A stretch of 64,000 bases of DNA from NCBI RefSeq assembly GCF_000831385.1, contig NZ_AP014548.1, positions 1,727,779 through 1,791,778 of the forward strand. Reading direction: 5' to 3'. The notes under the pieces are model-generated. The model did not search any database. It was not told the DNA's origin and was given only the letters and a program-made list of their open reading frames with translations. Shown here in pieces: positions 8,326 to 16,804 of the stretch. Position numbers and translations under genes: made by a program. The stretch's first letter is position 1, and every line of letters starts with the position of its first letter. This stretch comes from Nonlabens marinus S1-08 (GTDB taxonomy: Bacteria; Bacteroidota; Bacteroidia; Flavobacteriales; Flavobacteriaceae).

Positions 8326-8333
8326 CAAATATA
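8326..8333 (-). promoter_or_regulatory. -7 element of exported protein gene
   Basis: TATATTTG on the minus strand matches TAnnTTTG; it ends 22 nt before the ATG at 8303. Confidence 0.6.
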
Positions 8334-8592
8334 TCAGTAGAAAAACGCTTTTTATCGATTAGTATGTTAATTATTGTAAAAGCATTAGGTTTTTTAACCT
8401 ATTAGAGGCCTGAAAACTATGTTTTTAAACATATGATAAAGGAGTACGCGTGTTTTTATGTGTTTTATCGACATTAATATTTAAAAGAGATCTCACTGCT
8501 CTTAATTTTGATCCACAAGAATCACGATTGATTCAATTCATCAAGTAACTATTTCTTTTAAGCCGGCTAATCTTCTTATAAGTATATCCTAT

Positions 8593-8600
8593 TACCTTTG
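8593..8600 (+). promoter_or_regulatory. -7 element of the 8.6-12 kb operon
   Basis: TACCTTTG matches the consensus. It overlaps the TTG (8598) that would open the longest frame, so translation must begin downstream, at ATG 8619. Confidence 0.65.
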
Positions 8601-8618
8601 AGTTCGTATAAAATTTTA

Positions 8619-8945
8619 ATGGTAGTCACATTTCGTTTACTCAAGAGTTTAAATGTAGAAGCAATCGCTTTATTTCCTGTTATAATATTCCAAGGCAAAG
8701 CCTTAAGGAATCAAAATGCTTTGTTGAATCACGAACGCATTCACCTAAAGCAGCAATTGGAGTTACTGGTCATACCATTTTACATATGGTATATTATTGA
8801 ATATTTATTCTTACGCAGGAATAGAAATCATAAGGATGCCTATCGCAATATCGTATTTGAAAAAGAAGCCTATAGTAAAGAGAATGATTTACATTTTTTG
8901 GAAACCAGGTCGTTTTGGAATTTTTTAAACTATTATAGATGCTGA
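8619..8945 (+). CDS. small HExxH zincin-like membrane protein
   Basis: 108 residues starting at ATG 8619 (the longer TTG-started frame overlaps the promoter). The motif NHERIHLKQQ contains HExxH, a zinc-protease signature; it is followed by a hydrophobic segment LLVIPFYIWYIIEYLFL and a further conserved glutamate in FEKEAY that could be the third zinc ligand of a gluzincin. Similar small flavobacterial proteins are uncharacterised as far as I recall. It is the first gene of an operon with a PLP enzyme, a glucosaminidase and hemL. Confidence 0.6.
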   Translation: MVVTFRLLKSLNVEAIALFPVIIFQGKALRNQNALLNHERIHLKQQLELLVIPFYIWYIIEYLFLRRNRNHKDAYRNIVFEKEAYSKENDLHFLETRSFWNFLNYYRC

Positions 8946-8949
8946 ACAA

Positions 8950-9894
8950 ATGAAGTTGTTCGACCATAAAGATTCTGTAAATCAACATTTCAAAACCTTT
9001 GAAGATCTGAATGTGACCATTGATATCAAAAGGGAAGACTTGTTGCATAAGGAAGTTTCAGGAAATAAACTGCGTAAGTTGAGATACAATCTTAAGGCGG
9101 CACTAGATCAAGAATACTCGCAGGTCTTGACTTATGGGGGTGCTTACTCCAACCATATAGCAGCGACAGCTGCTGCTTGCAGAATTGTAGGACTATCTTC
9201 TATAGGAATTATACGTGGTGAGGAATTAGGTGACACTTTAGAAAAAACACTAGCTACCAACCAGACATTGAGAACTGCTCATAAAAACGGCATGCAATTG
9301 AAGTTTGTAAGCAGAAAGGAGTATCGGGAAAAAATGGAGGTAGATTTTCAAGCTCAATTGATGTTAGATTATGGTGTGTTCTACAATATTCCTGAAGGTG
9401 GTACGAACGCGCTTGCTGTAAAGGGAGCAAACGAAATCCTTACGTCTAAAGATTTGGAGTCGTATGATGTTATTTGCGTGGCAGGTGGCACTGGAGGGAC
9501 TGCCGCAGGCATCATCAACTCAGTAAATGAGGGCCATCAAGTATTTGTTTTTTCAGCATTGAAAGGAGATTTTCTTCGTCGAGATATTGAAAAATTTAGT
9601 TCTGATAGGTCTTTCGAGTTGGTGGGGGAAAACCATTTTGGCGGTTATGTACGATCTAATGATGCGCTCATTGATTATATGAATGTTCGCTTTCGCGAAA
9701 GCGGAATTCCGCTCGACCCCATCTACACAGGAAAAATGATGTATCGCCTAGAACAAATGATACAACAAGGAATTTTTAACGGCAAAACTCGTATTTTAGC
9801 CATCCATACAGGTGGTCTACAAGGTATACCTGGTTACAACCAAATGCTCAAGAAAAAAGGACGTCTACAACTGCAGTATGAAGATCACATTTAA
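8950..9894 (+). CDS. PLP-dependent ACC deaminase/D-cysteine desulfhydrase family protein
   Basis: 314 residues of fold-type II PLP enzymes. The PLP lysine is in SGNKLRKLRYNL (about residue 39), the phosphate-binding loop is AGGTGGTAAG, and GGAYSNH is typical of the 1-aminocyclopropane-1-carboxylate deaminase/D-cysteine desulfhydrase group. It probably deaminates or desulfhydrates a D-amino acid; the exact substrate cannot be told. It starts 4 nt after the HExxH gene. The dispersed palindrome at 9688-9703 encodes RFRES. Confidence 0.8.
   Translation: MKLFDHKDSVNQHFKTFEDLNVTIDIKREDLLHKEVSGNKLRKLRYNLKAALDQEYSQVLTYGGAYSNHIAATAAACRIVGLSSIGIIRGEELGDTLEKTLATNQTLRTAHKNGMQLKFVSRKEYREKMEVDFQAQLMLDYGVFYNIPEGGTNALAVKGANEILTSKDLESYDVICVAGGTGGTAAGIINSVNEGHQVFVFSALKGDFLRRDIEKFSSDRSFELVGENHFGGYVRSNDALIDYMNVRFRESGIPLDPIYTGKMMYRLEQMIQQGIFNGKTRILAIHTGGLQGIPGYNQMLKKKGRLQLQYEDHI
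9688..9703. repeat. iterated palindrome copy 4 (in PLP enzyme gene)
   Basis: Perfect copy, read as RFRES. Confidence 0.9.
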
Positions 9895-10726
9895 AACTCT
9901 ATTTATTCTAGTGTTTACCGCAGCGCTGCTGGTTTCCTGTGGCTCTAAGAAAAAAGTTACGACTACAAAAAGACGTGCGAAAACCACTAAAACAGTTCCT
10001 GAAAAACCAGAGGTTTCTGATCCAGTAAGTACTACAGAAACAGAGGATAAGGTTACTAAAACCATTACACCGTCCTATAAAGACGATGTCGCTGCTTATA
10101 TCGACTTATTTGCTGCTGATGCCATGAAAGAAATGCAGTTGTATAAAATTCCTGCAAGTATCACTCTTGCCCAAGGTATTTTAGAAAGCGGCTCTGGAAA
10201 AGGAAGGCTCGCAGTAGAAGCGAACAACCATTTTGGAGTGAAATGTCATACGGGTTGGAATGGTGGTAAAATTTATCACGATGACGATGCCTCACAAGAA
10301 TGTTTCAGAAAATATAAAGATGCATCCTATTCTTATAGGGATCATTCACTTTTCCTGACAGAACGTTCCCGATATCAAAATTTATTTAGACTCAAGTCTG
10401 ATGACTATAGAGGTTGGGCTAGAGGCCTTAAGGATGCTGGATATGCTACAGATAGAAAATATCCTGACAAATTGATCAGTTTGATTGAACGTTACGATTT
10501 GGCCAAATATGATGCGCAAGTTTTAGGCAAAGCCTATGCTCGTAAGTCTGTTGAATCTGGTACGCCAGCATCTTTAGAATATATCATAATCAAAGGCGAT
10601 ACTTTATATCAAATTGCTCGAAAACACAATACAACAGTCGATCACATCAAGCGCCTCAATGGTATTAGCGGTGATAGTATCAGCATAGGTGACAAGTTGA
10701 TGATTGAACGCGACTCTAAAAATTAA
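9878..10726 (+). CDS. glucosaminidase (GH73) lipoprotein with LysM domain
   Basis: 282 residues from ATG 9878, which overlaps the upstream gene by 17 nt and opens a proper lipoprotein signal (LLVSC, Cys21). A Lys/Thr-rich linker (about 24-65) precedes a FlgJ/Bax-like glucosaminidase domain with the catalytic Glu103 in QGILESGSGKG and the NNHFGVKCH segment. A LysM domain (about 230-275, YIIIKGDTLYQIARKHNTT) binds peptidoglycan. It should cleave peptidoglycan glycan strands from the periplasmic face of a membrane. It is cotranscribed with hemL, which starts 3 nt downstream. Confidence 0.88.
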   Translation: MKITFKTLFILVFTAALLVSCGSKKKVTTTKRRAKTTKTVPEKPEVSDPVSTTETEDKVTKTITPSYKDDVAAYIDLFAADAMKEMQLYKIPASITLAQGILESGSGKGRLAVEANNHFGVKCHTGWNGGKIYHDDDASQECFRKYKDASYSYRDHSLFLTERSRYQNLFRLKSDDYRGWARGLKDAGYATDRKYPDKLISLIERYDLAKYDAQVLGKAYARKSVESGTPASLEYIIIKGDTLYQIARKHNTTVDHIKRLNGISGDSISIGDKLMIERDSKN

Positions 10727-10729
10727 TAC

Positions 10730-12022
10730 ATGTCCTTTACTTATAAGAGAAGTAGTGCCCTTTTTAATGAAGCTCAAAAATACATTCCTGGTGGTGTAAA
10801 TTCCCCAGTACGTGCATTCAATGCAGTGGGTGGTGATCCAGTCTATGTTAAAAGCGCCAAAGGAGCTTATTTGCATACAGAAGATGGAAATAGACTCATC
10901 GACTACATCGCATCATGGGGGCCTATGATTTTGGGACATGCTTTTGAACCTGTGGTAGAGGCAGTCATTGAAGCCACTAAAAAAGGTACTTCATATGGAA
11001 TGCCTACAGAGCTAGAAACTGAAATTGCCAAATTAGTCGTTTCCATGGCGCCCAATGTGGATCAAGTGCGCATGGTGAATAGTGGGACTGAGGCTTGTAT
11101 GAGTGCTGTTAGACTAGCACGCGGTTTTACAGGAAGAGATAAGATTATAAAATTTGCTGGCTGTTATCACGGCCATAGCGACTCTTTTTTAATACAAGCA
11201 GGTAGTGGGGCGGTCACCTTTGGAAGTCCCAATAGTCCAGGAGTTACAGCAGGAACTGCTAAGGACACCTTACTAGCTCAGTACAACAACCTAGAGCAAG
11301 TCGCTGATATTTTTGAAAAAAATGAAGGGCAGATTGCTTGCGTTATCATCGAGCCTATCGCAGGAAATATGGGCTGTATCATTCCGCAAGAAGGTTTTTT
11401 AGAAGGGATACGAGACTTGTGTGACGTCCATGGAGCCTTATTTGTTTTTGATGAAGTCATGACTGGCTTTAGGCTTGCCCGTGGTGGAGCACAAGAAACC
11501 ACTGGTGTTAAGGCAGACATCGTTACCTATGGAAAAGTAATAGGCGGTGGTTTACCAGTCGGTGCGTTTGCAGCAAGACGGCAAATTATGGATCATTTAG
11601 CACCTACAGGACCTGTTTACCAGGCAGGCACATTAAGTGGAAACCCGCTTGCGATGAGCGCTGGGATGGCGATGTTGACTCATTTGAATAACAACCCTGA
11701 AATATTCAACAGTCTCGCTGGAAAGTCAGAACACCTCCATAAGGGGATTGCCGAGACTCTTTCTAGACAAGGCATCGATCACCAAATCAATAGATACGGG
11801 AGTATGATTTCTGTACACTTTACAGATCAGCCCGTGCTGGATTTTGAGACAGCAGCGACTGGTAACAATGACTGGTTTAAAAAATATTTTCACGGTATGT
11901 TGGAGCGTGGTATTTATTTACCGCCCAGTGCCTTTGAGAGTTACTTTTTAAATGATGCCTTGTCTTATGAAGATTTGGACAGAACTATTGAGGCAGTAGA
12001 TGCCGTGGTAGGGAAGTGGTAA
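10730..12022 (+). CDS. hemL: glutamate-1-semialdehyde 2,1-aminomutase
   Basis: 430 residues, full length for HemL. It converts glutamate-1-semialdehyde to 5-aminolevulinate, the committed tetrapyrrole precursor in the C5 pathway. PLP-binding Lys269 is in [26 protein letters not shown] near the N-terminus and NSGTEA/YHGHSD are family signatures. It is the last gene of the operon from 8619. The gene end faces a minus-strand gene, with one copy of the dispersed palindrome between them and no T-tailed terminator. Confidence 0.96.
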   Translation: MSFTYKRSSALFNEAQKYIPGGVNSPVRAFNAVGGDPVYVKSAKGAYLHTEDGNRLIDYIASWGPMILGHAFEPVVEAVIEATKKGTSYGMPTELETEIAKLVVSMAPNVDQVRMVNSGTEACMSAVRLARGFTGRDKIIKFAGCYHGHSDSFLIQAGSGAVTFGSPNSPGVTAGTAKDTLLAQYNNLEQVADIFEKNEGQIACVIIEPIAGNMGCIIPQEGFLEGIRDLCDVHGALFVFDEVMTGFRLARGGAQETTGVKADIVTYGKVIGGGLPVGAFAARRQIMDHLAPTGPVYQAGTLSGNPLAMSAGMAMLTHLNNNPEIFNSLAGKSEHLHKGIAETLSRQGIDHQINRYGSMISVHFTDQPVLDFETAATGNNDWFKKYFHGMLERGIYLPPSAFESYFLNDALSYEDLDRTIEAVDAVVGKW

Positions 12023-12033
12023 TGTGGTTTTTT

Positions 12034-12049
12034 CGCTTTCGCGAAAGCG
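12034..12049. repeat. iterated palindrome copy 5 (between convergent genes)
   Basis: Perfect copy in the 36-nt gap between hemL and the minus-strand gene. Its flank closely resembles that of the copy at 27734. Confidence 0.9.
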
Positions 12050-12058
12050 AACTTCCTC

Positions 12059-12433
12059 TCAATTCACTCGCACAACAGTAATCAGTTTACTGAAATCTTC
12101 TTCTCCTAAAAACTGACGAAGTCCAAACTTGTATTCTACTTCAAGTTCTTTTAGCGCAGCTATATTTTTAGTTTCTGGCTTTTTCTTGTAGTGATTGGCA
12201 GCCTTAGCATAGGTGGTTACGATTTTTTCCAGCCCAGGAACTTTAGAGGCGTCCAGTTGTGTCTTTTCAATGATCATGGAAAGCTCTTTTTCAGGCTCAA
12301 TTAATTGCTGTGATTTTTTCCTGGCATTTTCATTCATGATTTTCAATTGTTCTTGCGATACAACCTTATTTTTTTGTTGTGCCACTGAAGAAAAACTGGC
12401 AAGAATGATAGCAAAGAACAATAAAAATTTCAT
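12059..12433 (-). CDS. small secreted protein of unknown function
   Basis: 124 residues with a signal peptide (hydrophobic 2-15, cleavage after SSVAQ) and a charged, mostly helical mature part (QEQLKIMNENARKKSQQL; LKELEVEYKFGLRQFLGEEDF). No family recognised. The helical, Lys/Glu-rich character resembles its neighbour at 12562, a LTxxQ-like protein, so both may be periplasmic stress or scaffold-type proteins; this is a guess from composition. Confidence 0.6.
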   Translation of the reverse strand: MKFLLFFAIILASFSSVAQQKNKVVSQEQLKIMNENARKKSQQLIEPEKELSMIIEKTQLDASKVPGLEKIVTTYAKAANHYKKKPETKNIAALKELEVEYKFGLRQFLGEEDFSKLITVVRVN

Positions 12434-12504
12434 GGGACTCGAGAGTGGTTTAAAATAGCATACAAAGATGTAACGTTTTTAGGTCATTTCAATTGCTTCA
12501 AATG

Positions 12505-12536
12505 CAAAAAGCCTGAAAACTAATGTCTTCAGGCTT
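12505..12536 (-). terminator. terminator of the 12562 gene
   Basis: 9-bp stem AAGCCTGAA/TTCAGGCTT (12509-12517 with 12528-12536), followed on the minus strand by a T-run. Confidence 0.8.
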
Positions 12537-12561
12537 AATTTTAACTATTTTTGGCTAAGAG

Positions 12562-12996
12562 CTAGCCACGTTTTGCGCGTTGCATACGTTTACCGCGATA
12601 ATTTTTCTGTCGAGCAGCCATTTTTTCAAACTGAGAATACTGCTCTTCATTCATGATTTTTTTGAAGGCTCTTTTCGTTGCAATCTTTTGATCCATGCTT
12701 TTTTGTTTCATGGCCATTTTTTGATCTGTAGGAAGCGCTTTGAATTCCTCTTTAGTCATTTTATTTGCTTTACGCTCGGCAATGCTTGTAGCTAATACGG
12801 CTTCAATTTCTTTTTGCTGTTTGTCAGTCAGGTCTAAAGCTAATGTCATTTTTTGCGCTTGCATGGAAGCTAGTTGTTCTGGAGCAATGTTTGCAGCAAT
12901 ATCTCGTCGATCATTTTGACGATCAGTGCCTCTTTTTTGAGCTTGAACGCTGATAATGGCAAACATAAATACTAGTGGTAATAGGATGTTTTTCAT
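12562..12996 (-). CDS. secreted Spy/LTxxQ-like helical protein
   Basis: 144 residues. The signal peptide ends in VQAQ. The mature part is helical and strongly basic, with LALDLTDKQQKEIEAV resembling the LTxxQ repeat of CpxP/Spy periplasmic chaperones and a second MNEEQYSQFEKM motif in the position of repeat two. Flavobacterial relatives are annotated as DUF4890-like. A periplasmic chaperone-like role is inferred from the motif only. The C-terminus is rich in Arg/Lys. Confidence 0.6.
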   Translation of the reverse strand: MKNILLPLVFMFAIISVQAQKRGTDRQNDRRDIAANIAPEQLASMQAQKMTLALDLTDKQQKEIEAVLATSIAERKANKMTKEEFKALPTDQKMAMKQKSMDQKIATKRAFKKIMNEEQYSQFEKMAARQKNYRGKRMQRAKRG

Positions 12997-13206
12997 GATG
13001 TTATGTTTATAATTCTTATGTGATTATGACGCAACACTGTTTCAATAGTTTAAGGAGGGGAGATGATATTCCTTCTATTATAGATGAAAACAATCTTCTC
13101 AAACCTCAATTTAGAGAGCTGACACGACGTTTATAGAGAGCCAGTGTATAATCTGTTAATGCGCTACAAGCTCAACTAAGAATGTTTTAGACTTCATATT
13201 AATACC

Positions 13207-13214
13207 TATTTTTG
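13207..13214 (+). promoter_or_regulatory. -7 element of porin gene
   Basis: TATTTTTG matches the consensus, 17 nt before the ATG at 13232. Confidence 0.6.
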
Positions 13215-13231
13215 ACAACTCGAGTTTTACT

Positions 13232-15190
13232 ATGAAGCACCTTTTATTTCTATTCTTTTTAGTGTCTGCTGCATGCATTGCTCAGCAACGTATCCCTAGA
13301 GATGGAACTCCAAGAACTGATCAACGTCCATTAAATAATAAAGAGGTTAGTGTAGAAGGAGAAAAGCCACCTATAACTGACTATTTAATTATCAGTCAAA
13401 ATAGAGATACTACTTTCGTCGATACCACCTTGACCATTCAAAAGGATTATAAATTCAATTATTTGCGTCAGGATGATTTTGAATATATGCCGTTCCAAAA
13501 CATAGGACAACCTTATAATAAGTTGGTGAAACGATTTGACATGGAACAACTTTCCCCCAGAATGGGTGCAGAGGCTCGTCATGATAACTATTACGAAATC
13601 GATGATATCAATGACTACTACGTTCCTACACCTTTAACGGAACTTTACTTTAAAACGGTCATCAATCAAGGACAACAACTGGATGCCTTATTTACTAGCA
13701 ACTTATCTCCTAAGTTTAATTTTTCCATCAGTTATAAAGGAATGCGTAGCGCTGGGGATTATGTAAACTCATTGACAAGTACTGGTAATTTCAAATTTAC
13801 ATCAAGCTATTTTTCTGAGAGGCAAAAATACCGGATGCGACTTCATACGGTTTTTCAGGATTTGTCCAATCAAGAGAACGGTGGACTATCGGCTGACGCT
13901 TTACAAGGTTTTATCAGTGAAGATGAAGCTTTAGATGATCGTGGTAGGTTAGAACCTAATCTAGATACAGCAACAAGTTTATTAGATGGTAAGCGATTTT
14001 ACATTGATCAGGATTACGAAGTTTTGGGAAGTGTGGATAGTTTGAGCAATTACAGCCTAAGAGTTTACAACAGGGCCTATTTTGAAGACAAATTTTATCG
14101 ATATACGGAAGCTAGCGCCACTGAAAGTTTCTTAGGAGAAGCTTACAGACCCACAAACTTGAAGGATAAAACAAATCTTGAAGAGGGTATGCTTGAGCTG
14201 GGAGCATCCCTTGATCATAAGGTTTTAGGATATTATAAAGCTGGAGTATCCCGACTGGAATATAATTATGGTTACGATCGCATTGTCAATCAAGCTACCG
14301 GTATCGTCCCTAATAGGCTTCAAGGAGAGATCTACCAATTCAAAGCAGAGTTTGCAAAAAGGATAGGTGTTTTTGAGTTACAAGCCCGCGGTGGAATCAA
14401 CATTGCAGGAGATTTAGATGGGCAATTCTTAAATGCCATGGCCACCGTAGATTTCAAAAATTTCTCTGTAGCAGCAGGTGCTGGAATTAGCTCCAGAGCA
14501 CCTAATTTTAATTTTCAATTGCATCAAAGCGATTATGTACTCTATAATTGGTCAAATAACTTTAGCAATGTTGAGAAGCAGCAATTGTCCTTTCAAATAA
14601 TCTCTCCTAAATATCTCGATTTAGATATTGAATTAAATACACTTCAAGATTACACCTATTTTAAAGAGAACCTCATTACGAATGATACGGGTGATGTCAC
14701 AGGTTATACGGCAGCACCTGTTCAAACAAATGAAGAACTCACTTACTTAAAGATCAAGGCGCATAAATCCTTTACCTTTTTAAGGTATTTTGGATCAGAT
14801 CATACGCTGCTTTTTCAAAACGTCACACAAAAAGAAAATGTAATTAATGTGCCTAGTTTCATTACTAGAAACTCGCTGTACTATAAAAACCGTTTTTTTC
14901 AAAATGCGTTGCTTCTTCAAACAGGAGTAACCCTTAAATATTTTGATGAGTACCGTATGGATGGCTATGATCCGGTGTTGGGAGAGTTCTATTCCCAAAA
15001 CTCTACCACGTTAGGAGCTTTTCCCTTAGTTGATATTTTCTTAGATGCAAAAATTCAACAAACTAGAATCTTCTTTAAATTGGAAAATGCCACATCTCCA
15101 CTAGGGAGGCCTGAATATTTTAGTGCTCCTAGGCATCCGTTTCGCGATTTGAGTTTGAGATTTGGACTCGTTTGGAACTTTTTCTTATAA
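13232..15190 (+). CDS. putative outer-membrane porin (Porin_10 type)
   Basis: 652 residues with a signal peptide (to about residue 18, CIAQQ) and an alternating-hydrophobicity beta-barrel pattern to the terminal aromatic residue (LRFGLVWNFFL). The segment FNYLRQDDFEYMPFQNIGQPYNKL is characteristic of the large Bacteroidetes 'putative porin' family. It probably forms a diffusion channel in the outer membrane; substrates are unknown. It is monocistronic, with its own -7 element. Confidence 0.78.
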   Translation: MKHLLFLFFLVSAACIAQQRIPRDGTPRTDQRPLNNKEVSVEGEKPPITDYLIISQNRDTTFVDTTLTIQKDYKFNYLRQDDFEYMPFQNIGQPYNKLVKRFDMEQLSPRMGAEARHDNYYEIDDINDYYVPTPLTELYFKTVINQGQQLDALFTSNLSPKFNFSISYKGMRSAGDYVNSLTSTGNFKFTSSYFSERQKYRMRLHTVFQDLSNQENGGLSADALQGFISEDEALDDRGRLEPNLDTATSLLDGKRFYIDQDYEVLGSVDSLSNYSLRVYNRAYFEDKFYRYTEASATESFLGEAYRPTNLKDKTNLEEGMLELGASLDHKVLGYYKAGVSRLEYNYGYDRIVNQATGIVPNRLQGEIYQFKAEFAKRIGVFELQARGGINIAGDLDGQFLNAMATVDFKNFSVAAGAGISSRAPNFNFQLHQSDYVLYNWSNNFSNVEKQQLSFQIISPKYLDLDIELNTLQDYTYFKENLITNDTGDVTGYTAAPVQTNEELTYLKIKAHKSFTFLRYFGSDHTLLFQNVTQKENVINVPSFITRNSLYYKNRFFQNALLLQTGVTLKYFDEYRMDGYDPVLGEFYSQNSTTLGAFPLVDIFLDAKIQQTRIFFKLENATSPLGRPEYFSAPRHPFRDLSLRFGLVWNFFL

Positions 15191-15350
15191 GAAAATGTGA
15201 AATTGACGACCAGTTGTATGTCAATTATTTGCTAAAAAGGTTAATTCTTAAATATGTAAGTTTCTGTTTTTTAGTTTTCTATACTTTTCGTTTTGTTAAG
15301 TTTTGGTTTTCCTTCTCAATTTATTGACAACTGCGAGAAAAGCTTAAGCG

Positions 15351-15358
15351 TAAGTTTG
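15351..15358 (+). promoter_or_regulatory. promoter of propeller-like lipoprotein gene
   Basis: TAAGTTTG matches the -7 consensus. A TTG at 15324-15326 is near the expected -33 position. Confidence 0.6.
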
Positions 15359-15374
15359 GGGAAAATTATAAACT

Positions 15375-16382
15375 ATGAAAATGAACAAGCTAACATTGGC
15401 CTTACTTGCGGGAGCAGTAACCTTTATTTCATGTAACGATGATGATTTAAATGATGGAAACAATAATCGCGCTGAATTATATGCGACTAGTAACACTAAT
15501 GGTGCAGTAACAGTCTATGACTTTGCAAATGCCAGTAGCGCAACAACTACCACTCTTAACGTAACTGCCTCAACAGACAATGAAGGTATAGTTTACGACA
15601 ACCGAACCGATCAACTTATTTTTGCAAGTAGAACTTTAGGTTCTGTTGTCATTGCTACTAATATCGCTGACCAAATCAATGGCACCGTAAGTACCTTGAC
15701 TACTAACGTGGGCCCAAGCAATTTATCAAGTCCTAGATCTATTGCAATTAATGGCGACTTTATCGTAGTAGCAGATAATGCCAGTAATCAATTATTTATC
15801 TACCAGCGCTCAGGAACTACTTTAACTCTAAGAAATACCGTGAGTGTGATTATAGCGTTGTGGCAAATACAATTTAGCGGTAACGACTTATACGCTGTTG
15901 TGGATCAAACAAATAATCTAGCGGTATTTCAAAATTTCTTGAACAACTCTACTAATGCAGCGGTTGCTCCATCTAAACAAATAGCTATTGAAGGAATTAC
16001 TAGAACTCACGGGCTTGTTTACAACAGTGAAGATGATATCATGATTTTAACAGATATAGGTGCAGCAACAGGAGCAGGCGCTGATACAGATGGCGGATTT
16101 CATATCATTTCTAACTTTACCAGTAAATTTAATGCTGTAGCAAATGGAGGGACACTTGCTCTAGCAAACAATCAAGTGCGAGTAGCTGGAACAGCAACGT
16201 TTTTAGGCAATCCTGTGGCGGCAGCATATGATGCACAAACAAATACTATATTCATTGCAGAACGAGCAAACGCTGGCGGTCGAGTACTTGGGTTTGATAG
16301 TTCTGCCAGCGGTAACGTTGCGCCTAGAATTAATAATCAATTGGCAGGAGCAAGTACAGTGTTTTTTTATGCAAACAATTAG
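15375..16382 (+). CDS. lipoprotein with beta-propeller-like repeats
   Basis: 335 residues. The signal peptide ends at FISC (Cys20), followed by an acidic DDD linker, typical of flavobacterial lipoproteins. The rest has repeated strands like EGIVYDNRTDQLIFASR, SIAINGDFIVVADNASNQLFIYQR and AAAYDAQTNTIFIAERA, spaced as in NHL or lactonase-type propellers. A ligand or enzymatic role cannot be told. It has its own promoter and a strong terminator, so it is a single-gene unit. Confidence 0.6.
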   Translation: MKMNKLTLALLAGAVTFISCNDDDLNDGNNNRAELYATSNTNGAVTVYDFANASSATTTTLNVTASTDNEGIVYDNRTDQLIFASRTLGSVVIATNIADQINGTVSTLTTNVGPSNLSSPRSIAINGDFIVVADNASNQLFIYQRSGTTLTLRNTVSVIIALWQIQFSGNDLYAVVDQTNNLAVFQNFLNNSTNAAVAPSKQIAIEGITRTHGLVYNSEDDIMILTDIGAATGAGADTDGGFHIISNFTSKFNAVANGGTLALANNQVRVAGTATFLGNPVAAAYDAQTNTIFIAERANAGGRVLGFDSSASGNVAPRINNQLAGASTVFFYANN

Positions 16383-16402
16383 ATAAATATCCCTAAACAA
16401 AG

Positions 16403-16428
16403 GCCCCTTCTTATGAAGGGGCTTTTTT
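16403..16428 (+). terminator. terminator of propeller lipoprotein gene
   Basis: GCCCCTTC/GAAGGGGC stem (16403-16410 with 16415-16422), 4-nt loop and six T residues: a canonical intrinsic terminator. Confidence 0.93.
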
Positions 16429-16463
16429 ATGTGTAAAATTTTAATTCTGTTGTATCTTTAACC

Positions 16464-16748
16464 GTGCAAAAGTTTAGAAATTTAATTTCGTTAAGTCTGT
16501 TGGTGCTGTTTTTTGCAGCACAGTCAACGGCATTGCACCAACTTACGCATGAGGACGCTGCAGCGCCTTGTAAAATTTGCTTGGTATCTAATCAATTGCA
16601 ACAATTGAATTTGGCTACAGCCTCTATTAGTGAGGTTCCAGTACCAATCCAACAACTCTTTATTCAACAAATTGAGGGGGAATTCGCTTTCGCGAAAGCG
16701 AACTCTTTATCATTCTACTACCTTTCCCGACCGCCGCCTAGTTGCTAA
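16464..16748 (+). CDS. small secreted CxxC protein upstream of TonB receptor
   Basis: 94 residues from GTG 16464. A hydrophobic N-terminus (LISLSLLVLFFAAQ) forms a signal peptide or anchor; His-rich HQLTHEDAAAPCKIC contains a CxxC that could bind metal, like DUF2946-type proteins encoded near metal transporters; the C-terminus ends in RPPPSC. A TATCTTTA box (one mismatch to the -7 consensus) lies 3 nt before the GTG. It precedes a TonB receptor and an acidic lipoprotein, probably one operon. The palindrome at 16685-16700 encodes AFAKA. Confidence 0.6.
   Translation: MQKFRNLISLSLLVLFFAAQSTALHQLTHEDAAAPCKICLVSNQLQQLNLATASISEVPVPIQQLFIQQIEGEFAFAKANSLSFYYLSRPPPSC
16685..16700. repeat. iterated palindrome copy 6 (in small CxxC gene)
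   Basis: Perfect copy, 20 bp with flanks, read as AFAKA. Confidence 0.9.
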
Positions 16749-16804
16749 AAAATGATGTAATGCACCAGTGAGGTGCAAATTTTTAAGTAACTAATTTCAA
16801 ATTC

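Larger units (their letters stand above)
8304..8618. other. 315-nt divergent intergenic region
   Basis: AT-rich spacer between divergent genes. It holds the two -7 elements listed separately and two small inverted repeats (TAGGTT...AACCTA at 8386-8401; ATGTTT..AAACAT at 8419-8432). No coding potential was seen on either strand. Confidence 0.5.

Noticed and set aside
8598..8618. TTG start at 8598 for the HExxH protein
   Set aside because: It overlaps the TACCTTTG promoter element, so it cannot be in the mRNA.
12034..12049. The iterated palindrome as a terminator between convergent genes
   Set aside because: It has no T-run after the stem on either strand here, and most copies are inside genes.
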